Below, in pieces: positions 50,338 to 62,003 of a DNA stretch of 64,000 bases. Source of the DNA: Trichoplax adhaerens (lineage: Eukaryota; Placozoa; Uniplacotomia; Trichoplacea; Trichoplacidae); the NCBI RefSeq assembly GCF_000150275.1, contig NW_002060960.1:703316-767315 (forward strand), in the 5' to 3' direction. Below the pieces are notes generated by a model, which worked only from the letters and a program-made list of their open reading frames with translations, had not been told where the DNA came from and did not search any database. The position numbers and the translations under genes are program-made. Position 1 is the stretch's first letter; every line of letters starts with the position of its first letter.

Positions 50338-52709
50338 TAAAAGTAAATTGTTTATAGTAGGCACGATCCAATTATGAGCTAATTTGATATTAGGATCATA
50401 TAAATTTAATATTTTTACTGTCAATCTAGTATGATCCAGTAACTGTGGACGAATTTATTATAACAAGTGTAAAATGAAAATTAATATTTAAAATAACAAT
50501 TTTTTCAACCTAGAGTAGGTGACAAAATTGAAGAAATATAAAATTCGAAAAGAGGGATATTACTTATTAATATCTTGTATAATCCTGATAAAGCTATAAA
50601 TTATATAAATAATCTTCCAAGTCTTAAAAATTATGTTGCGACTAATATTGTAATCGTGCTTGCAACAGTTAATTTCAATCAATGTATAACAAATGCTGAG
50701 TAGAATTGTGGTTGGTCTATAATAAACTTTATTTTTTGAAATTGCTGTTTTTGTATTGCTCTCAAATATAAGTAAAGCAGTAGAGGTTTGCGCTATTTGA
50801 ACTAGGCTTCCATCACTAGACCAATAGCTTATCTTTTGAAGATGTAATTTAAAACTCTTATCCTAATATGGAATACTCTGTATCAACTACAAATACACCA
50901 CGAAAGCATGTGTAGTAGTAATGGATAATACTGATGAGGATAAATACAGTACGTATAGATGTATTAACGTTGTTGCTATAGCAATATTTCCATTTCTATT
51001 AAAAATAGCAGCTTCTGGTTGTTATCCTTTTTGCTGGTATAAGTGGGGAACAGACTAGAGAGGTGGAGAGACTGAGAAGGTAAATAAACCTGTAATCTAA
51101 ATAATCATTTTGTTCGTTGGTTTTTAGTGATACCCTATCAGTCTTTATATACCGCAATTTTTCATGACGTAACTTAGGCTTTATTAATATTGCGGCACTT
51201 ATTGAAGTGAGATATGGTCTAGCACAATAATTTTGAGGATACACTATATGAAATAGTTTTCTCGATATGTGTCAGCCATAAACGATATTTTAACACTTAT
51301 TCAGGAAATGAAATAGCAATGTATTCTATAAGATTTTAGTGACGTCTAGATCATATTTTAATAATTTATGTGCTTCTAATGCAAGACTAAAATTGAATTT
51401 GCACGCATGCCTGTGTTATTCAATAATTTTGATGTGTTTTTAAATGATCTGATAGAATAGATAAAGTAGGATTTAGTATTTACGATAATTTGTTTTCCCG
51501 CTTCGGTAACCAGTGACAAAAAGCCTATTGTACGTGCTTTTCTATACAGTAGAAAATACTAAATTATTGATAGTGTGTCAACCTGAAAACTGTAAGTTAG
51601 AGTATTCTGAGAAAGCAGAGGGTAAGAAAAATGTCATCACTTCTTAATGTAATCAATTCTCATTGCTTCTTTTGCTATGAATAATGATTTGAAAACAAAT
51701 ATTGCCATTATGAACATTATTTTTTACCTCCTAAATTCTAGTCATACACGGTAACTCGGCAATATTTAGATCTACATTATACCCTAGAATCAGTATTTTA
51801 TTTACGAAGGTAAAGGCGAAGAGCATCTGCTTATTTTACCAAGACATAGCTTCTAAACACTGCTCTGACTCGATTCCATTTGAATTTGATATTCGAGGTT
51901 GGATCTAAAATAATTCTATCATATAGGCTAGAGATAAGCAATTTAAAATCTTAAATTGCCACGATCATAGTAAAGAGGATAACAATTAAAACTTTGGTAG
52001 TTTCTAGTATTAAAATTATCATTAGTACGAAACGCAAGCCGATCGTATATTTTACAAAATCAAGGATCATTTCACTGACTTTGTAAATTCAAGGTTTTAT
52101 TAAACTAGCGAAATAATAAATACAAAATTGTATTATACGGTATTTTTATTCTTGTTACATCTATTGGACTCAGGCGTCAATTCTATAAGCAACTTATATT
52201 GCGAAACGTGGAGAATAGAGATAAAATTTAATAATATAATTGCCATTCAGTTTCGATATAAACGAAGCTGTTAAGTTGTAATTAACAAGACCAAGAGTAT
52301 CGGTACGATATTAGCGTTTTGCATTGCTGTAATAATAACATGTCGAGAATTGCACTACCTTAGTTTATGTTACTAATTTAATTTATTCAATATTCAAATT
52401 CACATGGAATGGTCCATAGATAAATAGAAGATTTTAGATTGGATTACTATAAGTTTGATTACGATAGTTCTATGAATTTATTTACAGCATAAAATTGAAC
52501 TGTAGCAATAGCCCTTATAGCGTATCAGAATTATTCATTCTAAGAAATATTTTCATAACTTTAAACAAAAATACCTGTCAGGAAAAAAATAGCCTATTGA
52601 CAGGTCATCATAGCGTAATTTAAAGTATTTTTGTTCGGAAAAGGAATTATATTTACCGTATTTAGTGAGATTCTTGATTAAGTTTTCTCGACGATGAAGA
52701 AATAAACGA
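50338..52709. other. intergenic, no gene seen
   Basis: AT-rich DNA between the convergent 3' ends of the GPCR (plus strand) and the first TPR gene (minus strand). An AATAAA-type sequence overlaps the GPCR stop codon at 50335-50341. The other reading frames are short and lack recognisable motifs. Confidence 0.5.
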
Positions 52710-54875
52710 TTAATAAATTTCTACTGTCTTATCATTTTCTTTTTTATTGGATAGTAATTGTAAATTAGAGTGGAGAGTTGAGGCATTCTTACGCATTTGA
52801 TTAGCATCAGTAACATAATTTAGATTATCATACACTTTTGCTATATTATCGTATGCATCAGCTACAGTCGGATGATTTTCATCGTACAGTTGGATAAAGG
52901 CATTAAGAGACTCTTGAAACATAGATAGGGCATCAGGATAGTTTGATTGCTGATAATAAGATTGCCCAAGGTTATGATAAGACTTGGCAATATCTAGATG
53001 AATGTTTTCGTAAATTTCTAATCTCATGTTTAAAGATTTCTTATAAGCTGATATCGCATTACTATATTTATGTTGCGAATAATATACGTTGCCAATCTCA
53101 TGATAGGAATCGGCAACATCCAAGTTACAATTACTCAAGATTTCCAATCTAATTGATAGAGACTTATGATGTAAAGATAAAGCCTTATTGTACTTTAGTT
53201 GGCTTCTGTAGACAGAACCAAGTTTATAATAAGATTTTGCCACAGCGCTACTAGCATTGCCCATGATGGCTAATCTTATGCTAAGTGATTTTTCTAACAT
53301 TCCTATCGCGTCATTGTTTTTGCCCTGGATGTGATAAATTGTTCCGATTTCGTAATATAAGCTTGCCGCATCTAAATTATCACTACCTCGTAAGTCCAAC
53401 AGTATATCTAGGGATTTTTGAAATCTTAACTTTGCAAGATCATATTGTTCGAGCACACAGTAGATATTACCAAGAGAACGATAAATAGCTGCTACATGTA
53501 TATTTTTCATACCAAGAACGTCTAATTTAATTTCTAACGCTTTTTGATATAATGATAGGGCATCATTATGTTTACCTTGCTTGGTGAGTATATTTCCAAT
53601 TTCATTGTATGAAGCAGCAACATCCAAGGTATTGCTTCCTAAATCCGCTAACTTAATACTTAGACATTGCTGATGCATTTTTAAGGCATCGTTGTATCTT
53701 TGTTGCTTCATATAGATACTTCCAATTGCGTGATAAGAATCGGCAGCATGTAAATTATTATCATCCAACAATTTCAAAATAATATTAAGACATTTTTGAT
53801 GCAGGGTTAGAGCATCATGTTGCTGATTATTAAGGTGAAAGATATTACCAAGGCAATAGTATGATGCTGCAATGTCTAAGTGATCATCTCCTAATATATC
53901 TAGTCGAATTTTCAATGATTTTTCGTGCATTGATAAAGAATTTTTATATTGACCTTGTATACCGTAGATAATTCCAATTTCGTGGTAAGAGGATGCTACA
54001 TCTAAATGACTATTACCGACTATTTCCAATCTAGTTTCGAGGGATGTATTGTGTAATGCAAGAGCATCATTAATTTTACCCTGCCTCCAGTAGACGGCTC
54101 CCATTTCATGATACGAGTTAGCAACGGGTAAGCTTGCATTGTCTAACAAACACAATTTCATGCTGAGGGATTTTTGATGCATTACTAAAGCATCGATGTA
54201 TTGACGCTGTAAGCAGTAAATACTACCAAGTCGATGATACGATGACGCAAGACGTAAATTAGCAGTATCTTCGAATAAATTCAATCTAATAGTTAAAGAT
54301 TTGTTATAGAAGGCTAGAGCATTTTGATGCTTACATTTTTTCTTATATACATCTCCAATATTATCATAAGTATCACTAATATCAATATGGTTATGCGGTA
54401 AAATAAGTAACTTAATATCTAATGATTGATTAAAATAATCAAATGCTTCTTGAAGGCTATTTTTCATAAAACTGATTTTTCCTTTTGCATCAAAGCAATT
54501 CGCAGTCCTGACACGATCATCCAGCTTGCTAGCTAAAACTTCAGAACATAGAATATGCTCATTAGCTTGATCATATAAGCCTTGTTCATGATATGTACTA
54601 GCAATTTGAAGGCCGATATCACATTGAAGTTCGTCTCGTTCATCAACAGCATCCATAAATGTATTTAACATATCATAGCTTCGTTGAAAATGGATTCTAG
54701 CTTTCTGGTAACAACCCTTTTCGAATAAATTATGAGCCGAAGTTAGAACTGATAGAATATCGTCCATTGCATTTTTACCGTTGAAGAAACTTCGCGTTGA
54801 ACTGGATTGAATATGTTGAATTTTACGATTACCAACATGTGGATACTTTGATGACAGGCTCACAATATCACCCAT
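52710..54875 (-). CDS. large kinesin-light-chain-type TPR array protein
   Basis: A 721-residue intronless protein built almost entirely of tetratricopeptide repeats, helical hairpins that bind other proteins. From about residue 165 there are roughly 13 repeats with a period near 40, each of the type xLDVAxSYHEIGxxYxxQxxYxxALxxHxKSLxIRLxxLG. This is the longer repeat style of kinesin light chains, nephrocystin-3 and similar proteins. About three more diverged repeats precede them (residues 38-160, with CDIGLQIASTYHEQG and NCFDAKGK). No kinesin-light-chain coiled coil, NB-ARC or other partner domain is present. The start MGDIVS is chosen as the first ATG of the open frame and fits an N-myristoylation pattern (Gly2, Ser6). 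The C-terminus is a short Lys/Asn-rich tail. It is a paralogue of the gene at 60459-62003, on the same strand. Its partner and role are unknown; a scaffold is the likely general function. Confidence 0.88.
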   Translation of the reverse strand: MGDIVSLSSKYPHVGNRKIQHIQSSSTRSFFNGKNAMDDILSVLTSAHNLFEKGCYQKARIHFQRSYDMLNTFMDAVDERDELQCDIGLQIASTYHEQGLYDQANEHILCSEVLASKLDDRVRTANCFDAKGKISFMKNSLQEAFDYFNQSLDIKLLILPHNHIDISDTYDNIGDVYKKKCKHQNALAFYNKSLTIRLNLFEDTANLRLASSYHRLGSIYCLQRQYIDALVMHQKSLSMKLCLLDNASLPVANSYHEMGAVYWRQGKINDALALHNTSLETRLEIVGNSHLDVASSYHEIGIIYGIQGQYKNSLSMHEKSLKIRLDILGDDHLDIAASYYCLGNIFHLNNQQHDALTLHQKCLNIILKLLDDNNLHAADSYHAIGSIYMKQQRYNDALKMHQQCLSIKLADLGSNTLDVAASYNEIGNILTKQGKHNDALSLYQKALEIKLDVLGMKNIHVAAIYRSLGNIYCVLEQYDLAKLRFQKSLDILLDLRGSDNLDAASLYYEIGTIYHIQGKNNDAIGMLEKSLSIRLAIMGNASSAVAKSYYKLGSVYRSQLKYNKALSLHHKSLSIRLEILSNCNLDVADSYHEIGNVYYSQHKYSNAISAYKKSLNMRLEIYENIHLDIAKSYHNLGQSYYQQSNYPDALSMFQESLNAFIQLYDENHPTVADAYDNIAKVYDNLNYVTDANQMRKNASTLHSNLQLLSNKKENDKTVEIY

Positions 54876-57800
54876 TTTAGCAGTAGAAACAGCGTCGTAA
54901 AGGCACAGTTAAAGAAAAAAGCGAGAAGAAAAAATCAGAAAAGACTGAGCACTGCAAAAGTTTACAAATTCATTCTAGCATCGTATGACATCCAACTACT
55001 AGGCTTTGGAAAGGTAATAAATTATTTATTTTAATATTGTGGCTAGTAGTTACAAAAATATAAGTTAGAAATTTTAGTACTGTAAATTATTCGTTCACTC
55101 ATTTAAAATAAAGCATCCAGGGCGGAAAGCTGATGGTATTAATGCTACAGTAATGTCCTTAGATATTCAGCATCTGAAATCTCTGTATTTGTTATCATAT
55201 CATCATTACTCTGGACAATGACAGTATTGGTAGTATGAACTTGAAGAAAAATATAAAATGAAGACAATAATTGTTCATTATAATTTCTTTTTTTTCTGAG
55301 CATGGGAATGATTACTTTTGTAATATAGCTATTGACACATATTAAAAATGCGAATTATTCTTTAATTTTTAATTATCGGAAATGCATTATGAAAGATTGT
55401 CTTTGAAAAGAATCAAAACAATATCCGAATATTTATATTTTTATCTCTGTGATTTATTTAAGACGATCGACATTTGTATAAAAAAAGAAAAGGAGAAATA
55501 TACAGCTATAATAAACAACTTGAAGAACAAAAACGATCTACTTCATAAGATTGATAATTTATTTACCTAAGCGCTTGATTGCTCATTGCTCGACTATGGA
55601 TTTAAAATCACTAATAGAATCTATGTTCGTTATACTTGGCATTCTGTATGGACGTACACTTTTTACTTTATAATTACAGGAATCCTTATTGTCAGGAATT
55701 GATTTTATTTCCTACATACTTCATGTGACCTTCTATTCATTAAATATTATATAATTTAACGAATAATAAATTAAACTAATTTTCAGGATAGATTTGCTCC
55801 GGCTATACTAAACAACACCGCCAGTATAGACAATTTTATACTTTATAGTATAATGGACTGGAATCTATTTGTAATTTATACTTAATTAATTGATTGACGG
55901 ATTGATAAATTGAAATTGGTTTAAGTTTATTGAAGTAAATCAATGCCTTTGTTAAATCTTGCCTTTGATTTCATTTATCATACAATTCTAGTAGTTTACC
56001 AGATAATAAAAGTATTTTAAGATATTTCATATTAAACAATTCATATATTTACTTTCTTTGTTAACTATATTGGATGTCGAAATTGCAACATCTGACTAGC
56101 ACACTCTTCAACGATAAATTTGGCAATTCATGTAATAGTGTCTTGTACGAGTAAACTGCTTCAGACTCTTGAGGAACAAATTTTTATTTGCTGAGCAAAA
56201 GGAAAAAGAAACCAAAAATATTAGAATAGAAGAGAATAAAGGTTCAGCTCGTAAAATTTGGAAGGAGAAATCCGAGGACGCAAAATGTACTTAGAATTAG
56301 TGCATTGCTAATAACTCAACTATAAACAGGATTGTGCCGAACGCGAGCACTTTACTTTCATTTCTAACGAAATACCCTCTCCCTATAAAATCTGAAAAAT
56401 AACCGTACAAGTACCGTATAGTATGGATTTTACTGAAGTAAATTAGTGTCCTATATAATTATAAAATGTCCTATATTCAATTTCATGATATAGCGAATTT
56501 AATTTCTATACATAGATACTAGAATCAAGAAGATACACACTAGTTACGGTATAATTACAAGCGCCAAAGCAGAAAGACCAACAGGCAGGTTTACTTGCAG
56601 CTATAGCCACTCTGTTAGCAGGCTAATAATATGTAGCCTTCGAATGCCTCATTACGTATTAAATGTCACTTTTCTGATTCATTATTCTACAGAATATAAA
56701 GCAATTAAAATAATAATTGGCTTATGTCATCATGCAATGATTAGAATTGAATAAAACGCTGTATGCAGTTTCCATTATTACATGAGCAATTTGACTTCCT
56801 GATAAAGAAGCCCTTGTTCTACGTACTGATTTATGAATACTGCGAGGAGCAATAGTCTGTAGTGTTTAATTCGTGGGCAACAAATAAAATGATTCCACGC
56901 TAATGCTATGTAATATGTAATTATAACCATAGGCTATATTATATTCGTCCACTGTGGTACATTCGCAGTTATCATAGAAAGGACATTTCTACCGTACGCA
57001 GAATAAGATTGTGTTATTATGCTATAATTTAATTAGCTGTTACTTTAGCTAAAGAAATCGTGATATTTACATAACTGATATAGACTGTCAATACCGAGTC
57101 AATTGCTAGCAAATCGATCGATGATAAAGCCTAAATATATTCAATCGATTATATTTTAAATTTTTAATTATTATAGGTTTCAATTCTTTTTGAATAGCCG
57201 TTTTCGTTTGCTAACTTATAACCTATTCATTTAATACTTTCATATATCATATGTACGGACAATCCTTTTTTCAAATACTGCATTGATGATTGATGGTGTA
57301 AAAATATGAAGTCTACTATCTGTGATTCCACCTAATTAGTGCGGTATAAGTATATATCTAATTGCGCAATGTAATTCACGATTACATTATCCGACACTGT
57401 AATTATGCATATTACTATATATCCAAATTGATCGATTAATAATTATATAATTGTAATGTGAGTCTTTTAATTAGATAAAGAGAGTAAGAGTAGAAATAGT
57501 TTTCAATCGGAAGAGTGAATAGAAGAAGAAGTAGAGAAGTTTCCAATCAAAATGGAAGTAGGAATTAAAATAGACAGCGTCTCTCTCTATTGTTCTTCAT
57601 TTTGGCATGAATTTCGCTTAAATTTGTCTCCTATGCTAGTCTAAAATAGTATGAACCTTTAATACAGTTGCTAGTATTAGTTTAAATGGCGATGCATAAC
57701 AGATCATATGTTAATTAGGCCTTGCTTAGCTATACAATAATTGTACTATACGCCGTTTGTATAAAATAGACGTTTGTAGCTCAACCTCTAAATCAGCTTA

Positions 57801-60458
57801 GGATTAATGTTATAGAATTCTATAAAAATAATTCAAGTAATACCATAAACATAGGTTACTAGTACATAAGGATAATTCAATTCCTTAATCTATTACTTTA
57901 CTATTGGAGAGGTTAGAAATGATGAAGTTTATCGTAACTGTGGCATCGATTATAACTCACTTTCGGTATATTTGAAAAATTATCCGATGAAATCTAGGTA
58001 CTTTAATATATTATTTTTTTTCAAGTAATGCAATATTAATATAGCATAGGTATTTATTTTGCGTAATGGTACCGATTTCCTTATCTTTATACTACTACTT
58101 CTGCTTATTTCTTAGAAATCTCAATAGTGCAGTATATATTGGCATCAAAATAATCTTCATCATCATATACTACTACCATACTAGGTATGGTCTGCTTGTC
58201 ACGTAGTGCAAAATACCCGTAGTATTTATGCCTAGGGTAAATAATACTTTCTACAAAGAGACATTTGGCCAAGAGATTCTAATGTACGCAATCTAGCTAG
58301 AACTCTATGTTGAGGAATTTTACGGGTTTCCATGGGTTCTACCAAAATCTATTACTATCATTACATCTAATGCTACATTAAAATGTAACGCATGATACTA
58401 TTCTGTACACTATAACATCGCGATTCCTTATTATATAGCTCAGAGACCTATTCATGAAAGACTTCAATGCAACTTTTTAAAGACTATAAAATTCCCCTAT
58501 TTGCATTCCAAAGCTGTGTTTTAAATGGAGATATTTAGCGATACTGATCATTAAAAAGTAAATAAAATGAAGGTATTACTTATGCTGTATATACAAAGAG
58601 TCACTTACTTGCTACTGATAAATCAATAAGCAAATTAAAAGCGAAATAGTTTCTCTGCGTCCATAATTATTTAATAGTGATATGCTAGTATACCTATGTA
58701 ACGAATAGCCTTACTTAATGCTAGTTATGATTGCTATAAGTTATCAGATTAATTCTATACTGAACTTCGTTGATAAACTGCGAAACGTTGTAATGATTTC
58801 GTTTTGTTATTGATTAATTTCTAATGTTATATAAGTACTGTAGATTCGCTATCCCTCTCGAATGAATCGTAAATTCTAATATCTGTGACTTATTGTACTA
58901 CTATTATTACTCAGTTTAAAATAACAATAAAGGTTGTTATTTGAAACATTATTAAGAATGAAAACTTCGTTACACCCTATTATACATACAGATTTAGTAC
59001 TAGCATCTGACGGCAACTCTGATTCCACTGTGATCACATAATATCTCAAAGTGATCGTAAAAGATCCGTAATAGTATTACGGTCCATCATTACCGTAAAT
59101 AAAATATATTTATTCATATTTTTATCTAAAGTAGAGTTGTGATATGTTAAATCTTAATGGATTTCCATTAGCGACTCTGACGATTTAAATCATTTAATAA
59201 GAGCAGAATGTTTAATAGAGATTGTCACACTTGTTACTATGAGTTGTTAAGTAACAAGTCCAGTTGATTTGTTAATTGGAGTAAGAGTAGTAAGCTTTCA
59301 ATATTAATTAGCAAATATCTATTCTATACTAATTTTCATAAATGCATTGTATACAAAATCAAATATATCGTAAATAGGAAGATGTTATGGCTATGACTGC
59401 ATTTTAGTGAAATGATATCTTTAAGTAGCATTAATCTAAATTTTAAACGTTTCAATGTCATCGCAGAGCGAAGCATAGTAGCTTAGCCGATATAGATCAT
59501 TTTATTTATCGGTATACAAAATAAAAATGCTATTAAAACAACTATTAAAATTAACAGTATTAGCAATACAAGCGAGAGATATCAAATATAATGATAATCT
59601 CGATATGTAGTGATTGAAACTTTACATGGAAATATGTTTTTTAATAAACCCCAGAATAGATGCAGGTGTATGCGGTTATGATGTCATTAAATACAATCCA
59701 AATAGATCAATATGCGATAATTTCGAAACCAAAAATATGAATTAATATGATCATCATATGAATCAAAGTCAGTATAAATTTATGTGTATAAAGTTTATTA
59801 ACTAGTGAGATATATATGAAATTACTAGATGATAAGATACAATTTCAAATTTCTTTCAGTTTCGTTCTCAGCAAAGGATTTGCCTTCGTCACTATTTAAC
59901 TTTAATCTTGATTTTGGGATATGACAGAGTGTAAAATTCTTTACTCTTTTCATATTGAGGGGTGTCGACATCTTTGAGTAGTACGACAGATTTTGATAGC
60001 TTTACACGCTTGTGTAATCTTTTAAACCTTGGGCGTTGCACAAGAAATCGGCTATGATATTGACTGAGTACGTTTGTCTAAGATTGTAAAGACAAAATTT
60101 CATCAATGTAATGTCTTTTATTCGATAATTCAATCCATAATATGGGCTAATTTATAATGTAATTACTATTTTCACTGAAATATGAATCTATTGAAGAGAT
60201 GATCGCTATCCTTGCTTAATAATCCTAAATTTAGTTAGATACAAACTACATTGTTTAGCTTAATTTGTACATCAACCTACATCGCTTCTTCTTTATATCA
60301 CTATTTTTCTCTTGCGTTTTTGGCGAATTGCTCGATAAGGATGGGATATTATCTTCATAGGTTAAAAATATGATATACTTCATGAGTAATATCGAGCAAT
60401 CTAATCATGATTTTACTCTATAAATCACATTGAAAATAGTAATTGTTTCAATCAAGCT
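54876..60458. other. intergenic, no gene seen
   Basis: About 5.6 kb of AT-rich DNA between the two TPR genes. It should contain the promoter of the 721-residue gene and the 3' end of the 514-residue gene. No further TPR fragment was recognised, so the pair is not part of a dense array here. One possible LINE-like fragment at about 56.2 kb is listed separately. Confidence 0.5.
56160..56294 (+). mobile_element. possible short LINE-like coding fragment
   Basis: A 44-codon open stretch contains LRNKFLFAEQ, KNIRIEENKGSARKIWKEK and then a stop at 56292. Non-LTR elements often carry a segment between endonuclease and reverse transcriptase of the form LRNK...I...K...Y...IEENK...KK.W. The resemblance covers only about 35 residues, and no neighbouring domain supports it. 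Confidence 0.2.
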
Positions 60459-62003
60459 TTACTTACTTAATGATACTGACGGAAACAATTTTGGTTTGCG
60501 GCTTGATTTGCTATCGCTTCGAGGTGGCAATATATTAGCTTTATTGAAAATGCTAGAATGTCGACGATTACTTGTTTCGCCAGAGACGATTCCTAATTGA
60601 TGACGGATTTTGGAAATGTTTTCACGGGTAACCAAAAGTGACGAATGACAGTCTCCTAAAATATCACGCTTAATTTCCGCGGCTTTCTCGCACATTTCCA
60701 ATGCATCTTTCAACCTGCCTTGCATATAGTAAATAGATCCAATGCAATGATATGAAATCGCTACTTCGAGAGCATGTTGGCCCAATAATTTTATTCTAAT
60801 ATCTAAAGCCGATTGATGAGATGATAAAGCAATGTCACAGTTATTTTGTTTCAAGTAAACATTTCCAATTTCGTGATAGCTGTCAGCAACTTGTAAATTT
60901 TTTTCACCTAATAGGTTTATACGCGTATTTAATGATTTATTAAACATCTCTATTGCACTTTCATAATTTCGTAAAGAGTAATAAATTTTGCCAATTTCAT
61001 GGCATGAATGAGCAACATCTAAGCTGTTCTTGCCCAATAAATCGATTCTGATCTTTAATGACTTCCTATGCATTAACAGTGCATCCTTATATTTACGCTG
61101 GCAATGAAGCACATTGCCAGTTTCAAAATAGGCTTGTGCTACTTCTAAATTATCCTTGCCTTGGATTTGCTGGGCGAGATTAAGTGATTTCTGATGCATG
61201 GTTAAAGCGTTGTCAAAATTTTCTTGTTTTAAATAAACGTTTCCAATACAATGATAGGAATCAGCAACAGGTAAATTGCTTGTGCCTAAAATTTCAACTT
61301 TAATATTCAATGATTTATGATACATGGCAAGTGCATTGTCATAGCGTTGCTGAGAGTAGAAAATATTGCCTATGTTATGATAGGATGCAGCAACGTATAA
61401 GTTGCTGTTACCTAGTACTTCTAACCGTATACTTAAAGCTTCTTGAAAAAGCGATAAAGAAGTCTGAAAATCATCTTGTAAGTGATAAATTTCACCAATG
61501 TTTTCATAGCAATCAGCTACTTCTAAATTATTTTCTCCTAACATTTCCAGCTTCAGTTCTAATGATCTTTTGTAATCTTTCAATGCTTTAGTATACATGG
61601 CCGTCATTTTCTTCATTTTGCCTCGACAATCGTAACATTTTGCTAATCGCACTTTATCACTTAGTTTACGAGCTAATTTTTCAGCTTGATTACAAAATTC
61701 CGCCGCTTGTGCATGACTATGTTGTTCACAATATGAGATTGAAATATCGAGATAGATATCACATTGTGCTTCGTCTGCTTCAATGGTAATCTGATAGGAA
61801 CCAACTATGACATCAAGTGCTTCTGTATAAGTTGATCTTGCTTGCTCGTAATAGCCTTGTTGAAATTGGCGTCGACCAGCTAGGCGTAACGATTCCACTT
61901 TAGTAATAACTTTGCTACTATTAGCAACAGGATCGACGGTGGCTATCTTAGTTTGACTGTTAGAAAGAGATGGTTTAAGATATTGACTATACTCGCCTCC
62001 CAT
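60459..62003 (-). CDS. kinesin-light-chain-type TPR protein, shorter paralogue
   Basis: A 514-residue intronless protein. An N-terminal diverged TPR region (about 38-160) aligns in order with the 721-residue neighbour: RRQFQQGYYEQA, then DEAQCDIYLDISISYCEQ, then VRLAKCYDCRGK. It is followed by about seven regular repeats of near 40 residues (NLEVADCYENIGEIYHLQ and similar) to about residue 460. The C-terminal tail is basic and Ser-rich (RRHSS, PPRSDSKSSRKPK), possibly a phosphorylation or localisation segment. The start MGGEYS again has Gly2 and Ser6, fitting N-myristoylation. Compared with the neighbour it has about six fewer central repeats, as expected when TPR arrays grow or shrink by whole units. 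It probably acts as a protein-binding scaffold; partners are unknown. Similar proteins are expanded in several early animals, so a one-to-one orthologue should not be assumed. Confidence 0.88.
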   Translation of the reverse strand: MGGEYSQYLKPSLSNSQTKIATVDPVANSSKVITKVESLRLAGRRQFQQGYYEQARSTYTEALDVIVGSYQITIEADEAQCDIYLDISISYCEQHSHAQAAEFCNQAEKLARKLSDKVRLAKCYDCRGKMKKMTAMYTKALKDYKRSLELKLEMLGENNLEVADCYENIGEIYHLQDDFQTSLSLFQEALSIRLEVLGNSNLYVAASYHNIGNIFYSQQRYDNALAMYHKSLNIKVEILGTSNLPVADSYHCIGNVYLKQENFDNALTMHQKSLNLAQQIQGKDNLEVAQAYFETGNVLHCQRKYKDALLMHRKSLKIRIDLLGKNSLDVAHSCHEIGKIYYSLRNYESAIEMFNKSLNTRINLLGEKNLQVADSYHEIGNVYLKQNNCDIALSSHQSALDIRIKLLGQHALEVAISYHCIGSIYYMQGRLKDALEMCEKAAEIKRDILGDCHSSLLVTRENISKIRHQLGIVSGETSNRRHSSIFNKANILPPRSDSKSSRKPKLFPSVSLSK

